This document shows, in pieces, positions 42,433-54,530 of a stretch of 54,641 nt of DNA. The translations under genes were made by a program, and so were the position numbers. Position 1 is the first letter of the stretch. Each line of letters begins with the position of its first letter. The notes beneath the pieces were generated by a model. It was not told the DNA's origin and did no database searches. It worked only from the letters and a program-made list of their open reading frames with translations. Source of the stretch: Amylostereum areolatum. Its lineage: Eukaryota; Basidiomycota; Agaricomycetes; Russulales; Stereaceae. The stretch spans positions 1 to 54,641 of the forward strand of contig SAXG01000145.1 in NCBI GenBank assembly GCA_012932865.1. The letters are read 5' to 3'.

Positions 42433-45400
42433 ATGGCAGACAAACTATTGAATATCGATGGCATCCTACAAAAGGAGCATTTCTCGTCAGAAGACACCGT
42501 AAGGGTGGCCAAAAGCATGGCCCGAACACTCGACCAATGCCTTTCGAATGGACCAATATCGTTATTGGGTACTACGGATCGACAGGAGATTTGGCGGAAG
42601 GCGGTCAGGAAGTGCGTCTTTGTTAGAGTTTTTTCAATGATATTCGGCTCTAACTGCGTCGGAAAACAGGATGTCTCACATGAAGCGTCCCACGACGCGT
42701 ATTGGCTTGTGTGGAGGTGACCTATATTCCATCCGTTCATCTATCATTATCACAGTATCTCATTACACTGGACAGTCTCTGGATCTGGCAAGTCGTCCGT
42801 CATCAATGCGCTCCTTGGATGTGCGTCAGGCGGTCGTATCCTGTATGCAATAATCTGACTTTATATGAATCCAGTTCGCCACCGGCTCGTTCCCACCAGT
42901 AGTTTTGGGGGTAAGTGTCGATTACACTCACCGGTACTGTCAATTGAAGATCCACAGCGGGCACTGCGACGGTGACGGAAGTATCCTATCACAATCTCCC
43001 AGAAATACATGGTAGTGTATCGTTCACCTCCGAGGACGATTGGAAGAAAGAGATTCATGCACTTCTGGAAGACACAATGCCCGGTGTGGGGGAAGAGCTT
43101 CCGACGCATCCTCCAGCCAATAACTTGACTTGGTCAAAGGTCAGTTTCCGTCACCATCACTCTGCATACTCCTTTCCCGATTTCGGACTATTCATCGTAT
43201 AGATTCGTGACGTATACCCCAAGCTCGCGTTCAAGGATTTTGTCACAATGACCCCTGAAGAAGTCCTCGACTATGATCCTGGTTAGCCCAACACTGTCGT
43301 GTGAATGTATGCCCACTCAACGATGTCTTTTGTGTTCGGTAGCCATTCGGAAGCTGCTGGGCACCACCGTTGAAATCAAAGCCTCTGACGTCGAAACGTT
43401 CTCTCGACAGATCGACCAATACGCCACTGGGAATGCGCCCAGTGAAACTCTCGCCAAGCAGGCATTGCAGCCCTCCGGTAGCTCAAGTAGCAATCAACCT
43501 TGTCCCAAAGTATCTGCGACGCAATCGATGACACCTTTTAGGATGCCTATTATCCTAAAAACTGGCAAACTGGCACTAACTGGCCCCAGGCATATGGCTA
43601 CTACGTCCACAAGGCCCGCACCCCCCTCGCGCACGTCGATATGGCCATTGATAATCACAAATCGGATCAAGTGCAACGCGGAGGTTCTGTCCACTGGCGC
43701 TATCCTTGTCGACCTTCCCGGCAGCGGCGATGTCAATCAAGTCCGTAATACTGCGGCAGAAATGTATATTGCTAAGTGTGACGCGATATGGATCGTGGCC
43801 CCTATTGAACGGGTCAAGGATAGTTCAGTTGCCAGAGGTGAGTGGAAACGTCAAAAGGCTATCATATAACTATGCTCAAGTAACATGCTCTCCAGAATTT
43901 TTGGGCAAGGCGATGCAGAGGCAATTGCTTAGTGAGAAATCTTACTTTTGTCACCTCTTCCTTCGATTAAATGTCTCCTTTTCTAGTGGGTGAGGATGCT
44001 GATCACGATGTTTCGATTATCGCTACTCACAACTTGTTCTTCTGGACCGATAGATCAGTCGTAAGCCATATACACGCCTTGTCATGAAGTGTAAACAATA
44101 TGAACTGATTGGATACCTACCAGGCTTTCCATCGTCTCTTTGATCGGTCAGTTGTCCTCCAATCTTCACCTTTGACCTGTATTGAACATCGCTGCCAGCC
44201 ACAAAATGCGACTCTGTGGTGCCTGAAGAAATCATACGTAACCTTCAGCTCGAAGACGACCCCGTGTACTTGGAGCTTGATGGCGCCTATCGGCAGGCGG
44301 TTAGTGCTAAGCTGGATCAACAAACGTACTTGGACGCCCTTCGAAGCGACAATGAAGGTGAGGAAGTGTATTCCTTGATCTTCAAAAATTCCCCTGAATG
44401 TTGACGCAGAGCTCGGTGACATACAAATGAGCTATGAACAGCGACTGGAGGAATTGAAACTTGAGCTGAATGGAATTCAAGCTCCCGAAGGCCCGAAACG
44501 GCCAGCGTCTCCCCACGGGCTTCAAGGCATGGCCCGGTCTCCGAAGCGACAGAGGGACTCTAAGGGCGCCTATGTTGACTTACCTGCCCCTGTTCCCTCA
44601 AGTTCCGATGGAAATCGAGAACCAATACAATCCATACAAGCTGAAATTGCGGACGTTGAACAAATGCTCAAAGATGTCGTTGAACAGCGCTCACCATTCG
44701 AAAAGCACATCCAAGACGCCAGGCTTCAACTCTCCGAAAGCACCGAGAAGATAACAAACGCCGGGCTGGAGATACACAAGTTCTGCTCTTTGAAACGCTC
44801 TGAAGTATGTCTACCGTGACCTTGTCCAGATATAGCTGGTCTGTGAGGTCATTTTGATGACATGTCGCATAATAGATTGCCTGTAGCTTACTCCGAACAT
44901 CCTTCCTCCCAAGCCTCAATGAACTCCCCCAAGGTAATGGACTCCCCATTATACTGGAAACCTTTCGCTGACCATCGTGGCTCAGACTCTCGATCTGCCC
45001 CGCGAGCCTCGAAGCCGCTGCCACCGCTGCCGATATTCTGCGTTTCGCCGCGAGAGTATGACCGTCTTACCAAGAAAGGTGCGTCTATAGCCCACTCCTA
45101 TCCTATCGACCAGTCTAACGATAGGTGGCTTGATCAGATACCCAGCTGGAGCCGCCCACTTGCTCTCGCACTGTCGATGATACGGGCATCCCTGCGCTCA
45201 GAGCATGGTGCATGCATGTAGCTCGTACAGCTCAGATCGAACACGCTCGACGACACCTGACCAAGTTTAAGCAATCTGTGGCTTCAATGCAGAGATTCTT
45301 CGAGGGAAGCAAGACATCTCCTACCAATGATTTTGGAGTTCTGAAGGCTAGATGGGCATCTGACTCCCTGTCTTCCAACAAGCGTAAGTGTTTGCATCCG

Positions 45401-46676
45401 ACTACATTGGACAGCTTCTAATGGCCTTTTCCTGTCGACAGCATTATCTGCGACTCAGACCGTCCGTCAAACGCAGCTGGGGATACGAGTGCGACTCGAG
45501 AAGGTGAGGGCGCAGGCTGTCTATGCGAGGCCACTACTCATACGATCCCCAGGAATTTTCAAGCCTTATCTCGGAAGGAGTCCAAGCCTTTAAAGACGAG
45601 ATGTCAACGATCATAGGAGGCAGCTGTCGGACGGGTGCAAAGAAGGTTTGTTCTAGCTTCCAATTTCCTTGTCTATCTTGTAAAATTTACACTTTCCGGC
45701 TCTATAGGCGGCAGCAGCCGCATCTAAAAAAGCTGTCGACTTCGGCACGGAGACGAAGTGGCAGACGTATGCTGCCAGTAAGTTTTATTTCTCTTTTCTT
45801 TTCAACCTGTGCTCGTGTTCAACGCTACTCTAGCCCTTCGCCGTCACGGCTGCTGGAAAAAGCGCAACCTGAACGAAGAGTTTACTGCGCCGATGTCTGA
45901 AGAGATCGCCTTCCCATGGGCAACTTTCTTCCACAAGCCCGCCTTCGTGGACATCAAAACCACTTGCGACGCCGCCGCGCGCACGCTTCTCGACGAGATC
46001 ATCGATTCGAGCCCACCTGCACTTGCCCGCGAGGTGAAGCGACGCGTTGACCGATGTGCAGACCTGTGGGTTCAGAGAGAGAGTCAGGCTGTCAAGAAGT
46101 CGGCGAAAATGCTTGACGTAGGACAGAAGGAGGTGTCGCGTATACTGGAAGGACATGTCGAATGCCGACTTGCGCCCGCATACGATAATGCGCTGGAAGA
46201 GACGGGACGTGGAAGCCATGCTCGGAAACAGGTGAGTGCCCCGCACCAATTATGCTGTTCGTGTTGTTTACATATCTGTCCGCTTTTAGGAGGTGTTCAA
46301 CAACTTCATAAAAGCTCAGAGCGGGGACATCTACCATGATGTCGCGGAGAGGATGGTCGAGCGGCTGCTCTCGGACGTGGATAGTATTGAGAGCTATCTC
46401 AAAGGAGCCTTGAACGATGCGGCCAAAGAGGTCTGTCACCGTCGCCGCTTGCAGTCATCGTTCTTACTTAGATCTTGACAGATGGAGGTGGACATCGCGG
46501 GGCTTTGGGACAGCGTGACCGATGACAAGAGTGAACTCCTCGCACGTCAGGAGGGTGCCGAGCTTATCAGCAAAACGGCCGACCAGTTGGACCAGTGGGG
46601 TGCCGTGCTCAACAAACACAAGCTTGCGTCCACCGTTCCCGATACCTTCCCCGTTATTTCCGCTAATGATGAGTAA
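42433..46676 (+). CDS. SLIP-GC/dynamin-like large GTPase B
   Basis: Tandem paralogue of copy A. Twenty-two exons sum to 3042 nt, 1013 aa. G1 GVSGSGKS (75-82), switch 'GTATVTEVSYH', G3 DLPGSGD (from 313), G4 TKCD (379-382), then a coiled coil with 'ARSPKRQRDSKG' (putative nuclear signal), 'IHKFCSLKRSE', 'LPIFCVS', 'DDTGIPALRAWC' and a helical C-terminal half. Exons of 47, 45, 182, 79, 36, 3, 7, 159, 62, 93, 70, 398, 141 and 195 nt equal those of copy A. Differences: an N-terminus about 80 residues shorter and a Ser/Thr/Pro-rich insertion of 57 residues before 'WPLIITNRIKCNAEVLSTG'; no intron of suitable phase explains it. The 7-nt exon is 44054-44060. Intact, so probably expressed. Confidence 0.88.
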
Positions 46677-46880
46677 CTTCTGAGATGGCTCACGAGCAGG
46701 AGTGAATGGATGGCGATGTACACCTACAAATTTTCATTTATGCAATACAGCGACTACAGGTAGTGAACACGAGGAGGCGAAGAGAAGGATGAGTGATCTA
46801 ACAGCAATGACAGACACCAAAAAAACAAGGGGTGAGGCTACAGCGACGTCTCCAGAAATACATGCAATAAGATCTTGCGT

Positions 46881-48574
46881 TTACTTGAACTGTAGAAAGA
46901 CGGTCATTAGCGAAGTGTTTTGATATATGAGTAGGGATGAAGGATACGCACGTTCTTGCCATCCACCCACGCCTTGCCATCGATCTCGAGATCCCAAGCG
47001 AGAGCGGCCTCGAAGAACTTTTTGTCATCCTCGTTGTCGAGGTCGAGGCGCTTGTACTCGTAGCTCTCGAAGTCGGGAGCAACTTCAACGACAGGCTTGA
47101 TGTCTTGCCCGCGTGCAATGAGGGTGCCGGTGATGATGGAGTCGTCGGTCTTGCCGAGGACACCCATCGAGCCGAAGAGGTATTTGCGGGATGCCTCGAG
47201 GCGGTTGAAGAAGCCGCCGATCTGGTTCGAGGACATGAACGTCTGCTTGAGCTCCTCGTTGTACCTGAAGTCCACGCGCCAGAGGGAGAAGCCCTCCTTG
47301 TCGTAGCTGTGTAGCGACGATTAGTTCCACTACGAAAAGGTGAACAAGAAGGGCACGAACTTCTGGTACAACCATTCGATGGCGCCGCCAGCACCGCGCG
47401 TGTCCTTGTTGGAGTACGCACGCTTCCAGTCCTCGAGGTTGAAAGTCGATTTGGGGAGGGAGTCGAGGGGGTTCTTGGCCCTGGGCTCCTCCGCGGGGGT
47501 GTCGTCGAAGTCATCATCATCCTCCGCCTCCTTCTTGGGCTTCTTCTCTGCCTTGGGCTTGGGGGCCTCCTCCTTCTTCTCCTTCTTCTCCTTAGCGGGG
47601 GGGGTGAATTGGAGCGCCTTCTCGGCGTAAGAGGTCGAGCCGAAGACGTCCTTCAGCTGGGGCTGGTTGACGATGGTCTCGAAGTGGCGGATCACGTTGG
47701 GGAACTTGGCGCGAAGGGGAGCATCGACGATGGTGCTGAGAGCGGCCTGGAGCTCGGCAGCGATGGTGATGTCCGCGAGGGAGATGCGTTCTGAAGTGAC
47801 AAAGGTGCGGGTGGCAAGGTGCTTCTCGAGGATGGTGAGGGCAGCAGTCAGGCGGTCGGTGAAGGTAGTGTGGATCTAGCCGATTTCAGCACGATCTCGC
47901 GATGAAGAATAACTATGACGCATACGGGCTTGTTGTAGGGGGTAACGATGCCCTTCACGAGTTGAAGGACAAAGGAGGTTGGTGCGGCGATGTCAGAATC
48001 GGTGAAGGAGACCCATTGGTCGACGAGGGCCGCCTCCTTGGCATCGGAGGTGAGCAATGTCGAGTTGGGGGCGAGGGAAGCAACTAGTGAAATTTTAAAG
48101 TCAAAAGATTGTCTCGAAGGTGGTAAACTGAAGGATATAGGATGTGGATCGAGTAACGTTGTAGATGGCGAGATCCCACTCCGTCACCTTGACTGTCAAA
48201 ATGCTCGAGGGAAACGGCTGCTGGTCCGTACAGCACTAGATACCACGCCCGAGAGTATCTTCCAGACGTGGAACAAGTCCATATCACAGATTACGCCGGC
48301 TCACGAACGAAATGACTCGACAGAACAGAGATTGAAAACTCACTGTAACGGCCGATCGCGCTCGCTCCGAATACAGTGAGATCTTTCGTCTCGAAGGTTG
48401 GTGTTTTTACTACGTTCTCCCCGCTCTCCTTGATGTCGACAGAAAGACCGGCGAAAGCTGCGACAGCGCGAATCTGTTCTGCGAGTTGGCCCATCTAAAG
48501 CATGATCAAGAACGATGGTAACGTACGCGTTTGCTCTCGACATCGGAGGTGGTATAGAGGGTTCCTGAGGACAT
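46881..48574 (-). CDS. translation elongation factor 1B gamma (eEF1Bgamma)
   Basis: Structural subunit of the eEF1B guanine-exchange complex that recharges eEF1A at the ribosome. Six exons (48527-48574, 48344-48494, 47926-48083, 47361-47875, 46952-47306, 46881-46889) sum to 1236 nt, 411 aa. An N-terminal glutathione-transferase-like domain (about 1-200) contains 'ERISLADITIAAELQAAL'. A Lys/Glu linker follows ('KEKKEKKEEAPKPKAEKKP'). The conserved C-terminal EF1G domain carries 'FMSSNQIGGFFNRLEASRK'. The last exon is just 9 nt, encoding Phe-Lys-stop, which restores the usual C-terminus. One intron (48084-48343) is 260 nt, far longer than the others. It is a housekeeping gene lodged on the opposite strand within the GTPase array. 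Confidence 0.93.
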
Positions 48575-49117
48575 GTTTATCGACTTTTTTGAACGGATGA
48601 GTGGGAGAAGGGAGCGAGAGAGGTAGGACGGGAAAATATGAGATGGGAAACCAAGGGAGAGCCGCTGATCAGACAAAAATCGAAAAATGATACCGTCGGC
48701 ATTTTCCGGACTTTGCCACGCGGCGCGGCGGCGGCGCCATCGATCAACGTACTTTACTTAGTCTTCGCCACTTCGCCGCTCTTTACATATACTGTACCTT
48801 GTACGGATGACTATTAGGAACACTTGTGTCTGAAGGTACTGTTTACTTCAATTCGCCCTTGCCGATTGGATCGGTTGCTCATCATAACAAACAGGCGATT
48901 GTCGTTATATTAAATAAAGTACTCAATCGAGCGGCGGCGACATGACGTGGCAGCCAGTTCGAATTTTTACGTGCTTCCCCATTCAACAAAACAATGATCT
49001 TGTGCGTTGATATAGCGAAGAAACGAGGACATCAAGCTGTCACAGAGATGGACCTTATACGAATCTGCGGATGACATTGAGTATCTACCAGATTCAGCTC
49101 TCCTGGAAGGCTCCCAT
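48575..49117. other. upstream region of eEF1Bgamma and GTPase C
   Basis: About 540 nt shared by two divergent genes. A frame open from 49017 continues into GTPase C and is protein-like ('DIEYLPDSALLEGSHM'), so the true first exon(s) of copy C may lie here; no ATG with a convincing splice link was found. Confidence 0.45.
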
Positions 49118-52100
49118 ATGGTTGACGACTTGATCAAACGTCTGAAGGAGCTAGAGGCGATCGCGGGCTCATTATCCCTTCGCACCACGCTGGAAGAAGA
49201 CCTCAAACGGCGAGTCTAAGGCTCGCGTTTACTTCTGTCAACGCCTCTTACCTCTCGATTAGCCTGGGAGAAACGAGTCTACCGAAAACCGTAGTTGCAC
49301 TGTATGGCTGTACGTCACATACATATGATTTTATTTCCATCGGAGTCCTCTTTAATATCATTCCAGCTACAGGATCCGGGAAAACATCCACCGCAAACGC
49401 CCTTCTTGACCGTATGACATTTGATTCTCACATTTTCTTACACGATACCGACACGCCTACAGAAGTTCTCCTCCACACCAGTGGGATGCAAGGTCGGTCT
49501 TTAAACTTTAAACTTACGGTTTGATGATACATTGCTGAATATTCCTCGCTACAGCTTGCACAGCTGCAGTTACGGAGATATCTTACCACGAGCATGACTA
49601 TATCGAAGGGACGATTACGTTCGTGTCCTTGGACCAATGGCTTACTGAAATCCGTTCCGTGCTCGACCGTGTCGACGACGTTACTCCAGATAATGCAGAG
49701 GAGATTCTTCGCAACGACGCTTCGTGGGAGAAGGTAAGTACAACCGATCACGTTCATCGGAGTATGTACCTAACTAGAGATTGGAAGGTCCGACTTGCAT
49801 ATCCAGAATTAACAGCCTCGGATGTAGTCAACATGACCGATGAAGATATCCTGTACTCCACATCGAGTACGCTACTTCCACCAAAACTCTGTCACACCCA
49901 TTGTTTTTAGCTTTCCCCCTAAAATCCTAGGTGTGTACGAGTTACTTGGTACAATCAGGACATTCACGGCACCATCGGCCGACGCCTTTGCTCAACGTCT
50001 CGGTCAATATGATGGCTATCTTGGTCCATCCTTGGACTTCGCGCAGCTCAAATACGAAGCTCCCGACGAAGACATGTTATTAAGCACAACCCACCCCGTT
50101 CTATGGCCTCTTATTGAGAAGATCAGTATTAAATGCAACGCTGAAGTCCTGTCCACTGGCATCGTCTTTGTTGATCTTCCTGGTGTCGGGGATTCTAACG
50201 CTGCGCGCAATAACATTGCGAAGGAGTATATAGGTAAGGCTGGCGAGGTGTGGGTTTTTGTCCCGGAGGGGCGGGCACCGGACGACAAGATGGCCAAGGG
50301 TGCGTAGTTTGCTTACTCGATCGGTCTCTCCATGACGCAAATAGTGGCATAGATCTCCTCGGGGAAGCATTTCGCCTTCAACTGCAAAGTGAGTGCCGCT
50401 AGCTGTTATGCAGGAAACCCCCGTTGTTGACAAATGGATGTGATAGTGGATATGTGCTGGACCTTCGTCATTCCGATTGAAGATGAAATGTATATTACAC
50501 TCTGAACCCAGATGGCACGTAAGTTACGACAACCTTGATACTGAGAAGAACCGTTCAAACCCTAAACCTTCAGGTGCGAAGAGAACAAATTGGCCTTCAT
50601 AGGTATATTATCTGTATTGATACCGTCTTCTGGTGAGGACTGAAAGTAGTATTGTATCACAGTCACAAAGACGGACATTATCTCTGAAAATGAGCTCGTC
50701 AAGGAACTCAAAGTCCGCCGCCCACACTTCGCTCGGGACCCAAACTTCATAAAGCTTGAGAGTAGCCTCCAGAACATCCGTCAGGAAACTACGCAGCTCA
50801 AAGCAAAAAACAAAGAAGCAAATTCACTAATAGAGGGTGCGAGCTATCGGTAGCTTACTCAACTCTGTTTACCTCAATTATTTAATATGTCGCAGGGATG
50901 CAACGTGAAATTCGTGCGATCGAAGTCTCCATAGATGAATATCGTGGCTCCCCCGACCCTGAGCTCTCGAGCAAGGCAGGCAGTAAACGGCGACATGCAC
51001 CCCCGAAGTCGAACTCGGAAGGGCCGGCGAAACGCGCACGCCACTCCCGAACGACTGGCAGTTCGAACGCTGCGAAATCAACTTCGAAAGCTTTGTTGTC
51101 AGTCTTGGAAGAGGCGAGGAAGATCGCTGACCCAGAGAAAAGGAAAGAATTTCTCCAGAAAAACTCCTTTCTGGCGTCCATGGATTACGGTGCTGATGCA
51201 AACCGTCTACTGGTCCTGAAAGAAAAGGAGACCAATGCCAAAAAGGCAATCAATGCGTACTGCGTGCTTAAGCGTGCGGAGGTACTACTATTCCTCGCGT
51301 TAGATCTCATATCATCGTCCGATTGCTGATAGCTGTCCGTCCTCCAGATAACTCGTCAACGCTTGAAGTCCGAAGTACTGCAAACATTCTTGACGTATTC
51401 AGGTACGCTATACAGGAGCTTGTCAAATACTCTTCGCACTGGATAACTCAATCCTTCTAGATGACGACGTGATGGGCGATGGAGGCCAGTCACAAGTACA
51501 AGTTCTCTCCAATATCGATCTCCCGGTGTTTTCCTGCTCGTCGCATGACTATCTACGTCTCGAGGGTCAGTTGTCTTTCTTTCGACATCATTGAGTCGAT
51601 TTCACGGCAGGTTTAGACATTATCGAGGGAGAAACCGGATGTTTTTCGGACGTCGACGACACAGGAATACCTGCTCTACGTAATTGGTGTCACAGAAGGA
51701 CTTGGCCAGCCCGCGATCGTGTCGCGGGCAATTTCCTTGCGGATCTCGAGGCGGTAGCGCGTCGGATCCAACAGTATACCACCCAAACATCATACGCTTC
51801 CGCTGAGCGATCCAATTTAGAACAACTGTGAGCTTCGGGGAGTAGGTGTTGCATGGAACTCATCTAAGCATATTGGTTTGCTCACCATCATTCTGCGACT
51901 AAGGTGGATGCAACGCGAACGAACCGAGTGTGAAGCAACATCTTTCGTCGGTAAGTCTCCTGTCATTCTGTCTCAATGATTGAATATCGTTAGATCCTCG
52001 GAACATCAGGCGTTCAAAGGTATTGCCAAAGACCTCGTTGACGATTTCAAAACAACTGTAACAAACAAACTTTCCCGTACAATTGAGAGCGGCGCAACAT

Positions 52101-53121
52101 CTGCAAGTCCTTGCTCACGTGTTGGCAAGTGATATATTGCTGACTTTTTTCTACATTCACAGGCCAAGAACGATGCACTTACGATCCATGACGATATGGC
52201 TGCCGGCATGCATTGGGCTACCTACCGCGCCAGTGGGTAGTTTCTGTTCTCTCTAGCATTGTATACTGTGGGACTTATCAGTCCCTTGCGTATATAGCAC
52301 TTCGTCACCACGGCGTCTTCAAGAGAGACTTCAACAACGACCTCGTCAATCCTATGATCAAAACCATCGCGGAGCCTTGGGCCCATGTGTTCCGGGGGAC
52401 ATTAATCGCGCATACCATCAGAATGAGTGCCATCGACGCGGTTGATCAGCTCCTGGCTCGAATAAAGACCTCCGTATCGCCGGCTCTGCGACAATCAGCA
52501 GAGAAACACTCGAAGATGCCGAGATCATGCGCACAAATCCATCCTCGAGGCCTTCCAGGCTGCGAAGAACACAATTCATTCCGAGCAAAAGCTCATTTCG
52601 CGCGCGGTAGCTCCGGAAATTAGAACTCGGCTGACAGAAGCGTACGATGCAGCACTGCTGGAACGAGGACGCGGAAGTACAGCCCGTCAGAGAGCATGTT
52701 TTTCAGATTTCTCTCTGGGACTGGTCACTGACCCACACTAAACGCTAGGCCTCATTCCGCGACTTCCTCGAACGAAACCGCTCCGCAATGTTTGATTCAG
52801 CCGCCAAATCTTTAACCACGCGTCTGGATAACCTGGCCGACCTAGTTGGTACCAACATAGCATCGGCATTAGAGTCGCTGGCCGCTCAGGTTTGTCCTGC
52901 GAATGCAACCCCAACTATTGGCGCGGAGAGGTACTAACATCCCGTAGGTGGAGGCCAACGTTGGTGGCTTATGGAAGACTACGCCGCCTGAGAGTTCTAC
53001 ACACAAGGCAATCCGCGAGAAAGCGAGAAGAACTGCGGCAGAGGTTTTGGGCCAGGTTATCTTGTGGCAGGCTGCTCGCAGCATGAACGCGGCTGAAGCT
53101 GAAGCTGAAGACTCTGAGTGA
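49118..53121 (+). pseudogene. SLIP-GC/dynamin-like large GTPase C, decaying copy
   Basis: Third tandem paralogue. G1 GSTGSGKT, G3 DLPGVGD and G4 TKTD are intact, as are the coiled coil with 'GSKRRHAPPK' and 'AKRARHSR' and much of the stalk. Exons of 47, 45, 30, 3, 7, 93 and 141 nt align with copies A and/or B, which fixes the expected splice sites. Against that frame I see: a GC donor at 49210 (gcgagt), an AT donor after the 3-nt exon at 50450 (atatgt), an extra T at 51827 just before a donor, a GC donor after 'ATS' (gcaagt), two -1 shifts near 52490-52537, and a missing GT after 52690. GC donors can be spliced; the others should break the product. The start is uncertain (the Met at 49118 lacks part of the N-terminus). 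Confidence 0.75.
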
Positions 53122-53302
53122 AGAGTCATGATCGTATTATATCTTCACAGGATAGACCACAGTATGTATATGTGACGTAAAGATACCCTCTCAAACATTT
53201 TATTCGCCCCCCGGCCCCGTCCGAAGCTCAAGCACGTAAACACTGAATGGCTTATTACCAACTTTAGACCTTCAAAATGGCGATCCATTCGACCACTCTG
53301 CC
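53122..53302. other. convergent 3' spacer GTPase C / SDR2
   Basis: A 181-nt gap between two convergent genes; it holds their 3' ends only. No hairpin or other element was recognised. Confidence 0.5.
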
Positions 53303-54448
53303 CTACGCATCTCGCAGGCGAACAGCGAGTTTCGTCACGAGCAGGTTATTCTTGATGATGATGTCTTGATATTTCAGTACCTCCTCCAGGTCCCAAGGTG
53401 CGGCGATGAACCTACGCGAAGTTTTCAGCATGGGTAAGGTCCAAGCTACAAGGAGGGAGGAGAACCAACCTTCCGCTGAGCCACTCCGCTTTCCGAGCTG
53501 TGAGCCACAAAAATGTAGCAGCCGGAAGCTCAAGAGTATCCGCGAGAGTAACCGGCGACACGGATTCCTTGTTCAACTGCGTTTCGATGACACCAGGGTG
53601 CACGGCGTAGGTTTTAATCGTGGGGTATTCTACGCAGTATCAGCAAACGATGTGCAGAGACGGTTTTGTTTAGCGCACCGATGGCAACAAGCTCGGCAAG
53701 CCTATCCACGGTATGCTTGGAGAGATGATAGTCGGATGCGTTGGGGATGCGGACGTGAGCAGCCGAGGACGACACGATAATGATCTGACCCGTGGTCTTC
53801 AACAGCTCGGGGATAGCAGCACTGGTTCACCAGCAAGTTAATCATGGTGATCTCGGAGGAATTGACTTGGGCTTACTGTACGAAATTGAACACACCGCGA
53901 ACATTGACTTCTTGGGTGAACCACCATGCGAGAGCATCTTTATCAGCGAGGACTAATCACAGATGGTAAGTATGGAGAGAAGCAAAGAGACATGGACGAA
54001 CGATGGGTCATTGGGGTTATCACTGCCGCGTTGCAGATGAGGATATCCAGCCTGCCGAACAGATCGACGGTAGTCTTCACCGCATGCGCCGCATCCTCGT
54101 GGTTGGAGACGTCGGCGGGGAGAGTGAGCACCTGCGCAGTCGGGACCTCCTTGAGGATGCTGTCTTTGCTTTCATCCAAAGTAGCCTGCTTGCGAGCGAC
54201 AAGGACGACAGCGGCGCCGGCGCGAGCGTAGAAGAGGGCGGTTGTGAGGCCAATGCCGCGCGAGGCGCCAGTGATGAGGACAACTTGACCTTTGTAGGTT
54301 TGTGCCGACCAGAAGGGCTTCGGATCGATGAATGGATAGATACTGAGGAGTAGCGTCAGATGAGGAACCGAAAGCAATAAAGACCATCGTACTCATGTTT
54401 GGCACTGAACGGCTCGATTTCGTCGGCACCAATGAAAGTTTGGGACAT
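53303..54448 (-). CDS. short-chain dehydrogenase/reductase SDR2
   Basis: NAD(P)-dependent oxidoreductase of the classical SDR family. Six exons (54393-54448, 54002-54342, 53877-53952, 53679-53821, 53470-53629, 53303-53411) sum to 885 nt, 294 aa. The cofactor motif is TGASRGIG, the structural motif 'ICNAA' (NAG equivalent), the active-site Ser lies in 'VSSSAAHV', and the catalytic YxxxK is in DYHLSKHTVDR. The C-terminal 'AVHPGV' and 'LPAATFLWLTARKAEWLSG' are shared with the broken SDR1 at the other end of the window. The start gives an N-terminus 'MSQTFIGADEIEPF' whose 'DEIEPF' recurs in SDR1. Substrate unknown. Oriented toward GTPase C. Confidence 0.9.
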
Positions 54449-54530
54449 GGCGAATTCTGATTTCGGGAGCTGGAGAGAAAGATGCGGGTGGTAGATGAGG
54501 TGTAGAGCGCCGACCCGCTGCTTTTATAGA

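Noticed and set aside
45061..45200. A frameshift in GTPase B after 'RLTKK'
   Set aside because: Using the acceptor at 45137 (gatcag) keeps the frame and yields the conserved 'DDTGIPALRAWC', so no lesion is needed.
51900..52115. A frameshift in GTPase C around the 93-nt exon
   Set aside because: Choosing the acceptor before 'AFKGIAKDL' and a GC donor (gcaagt) gives an exon of exactly 93 nt, as in copies A and B, so the only local lesion is the extra T near 51827.
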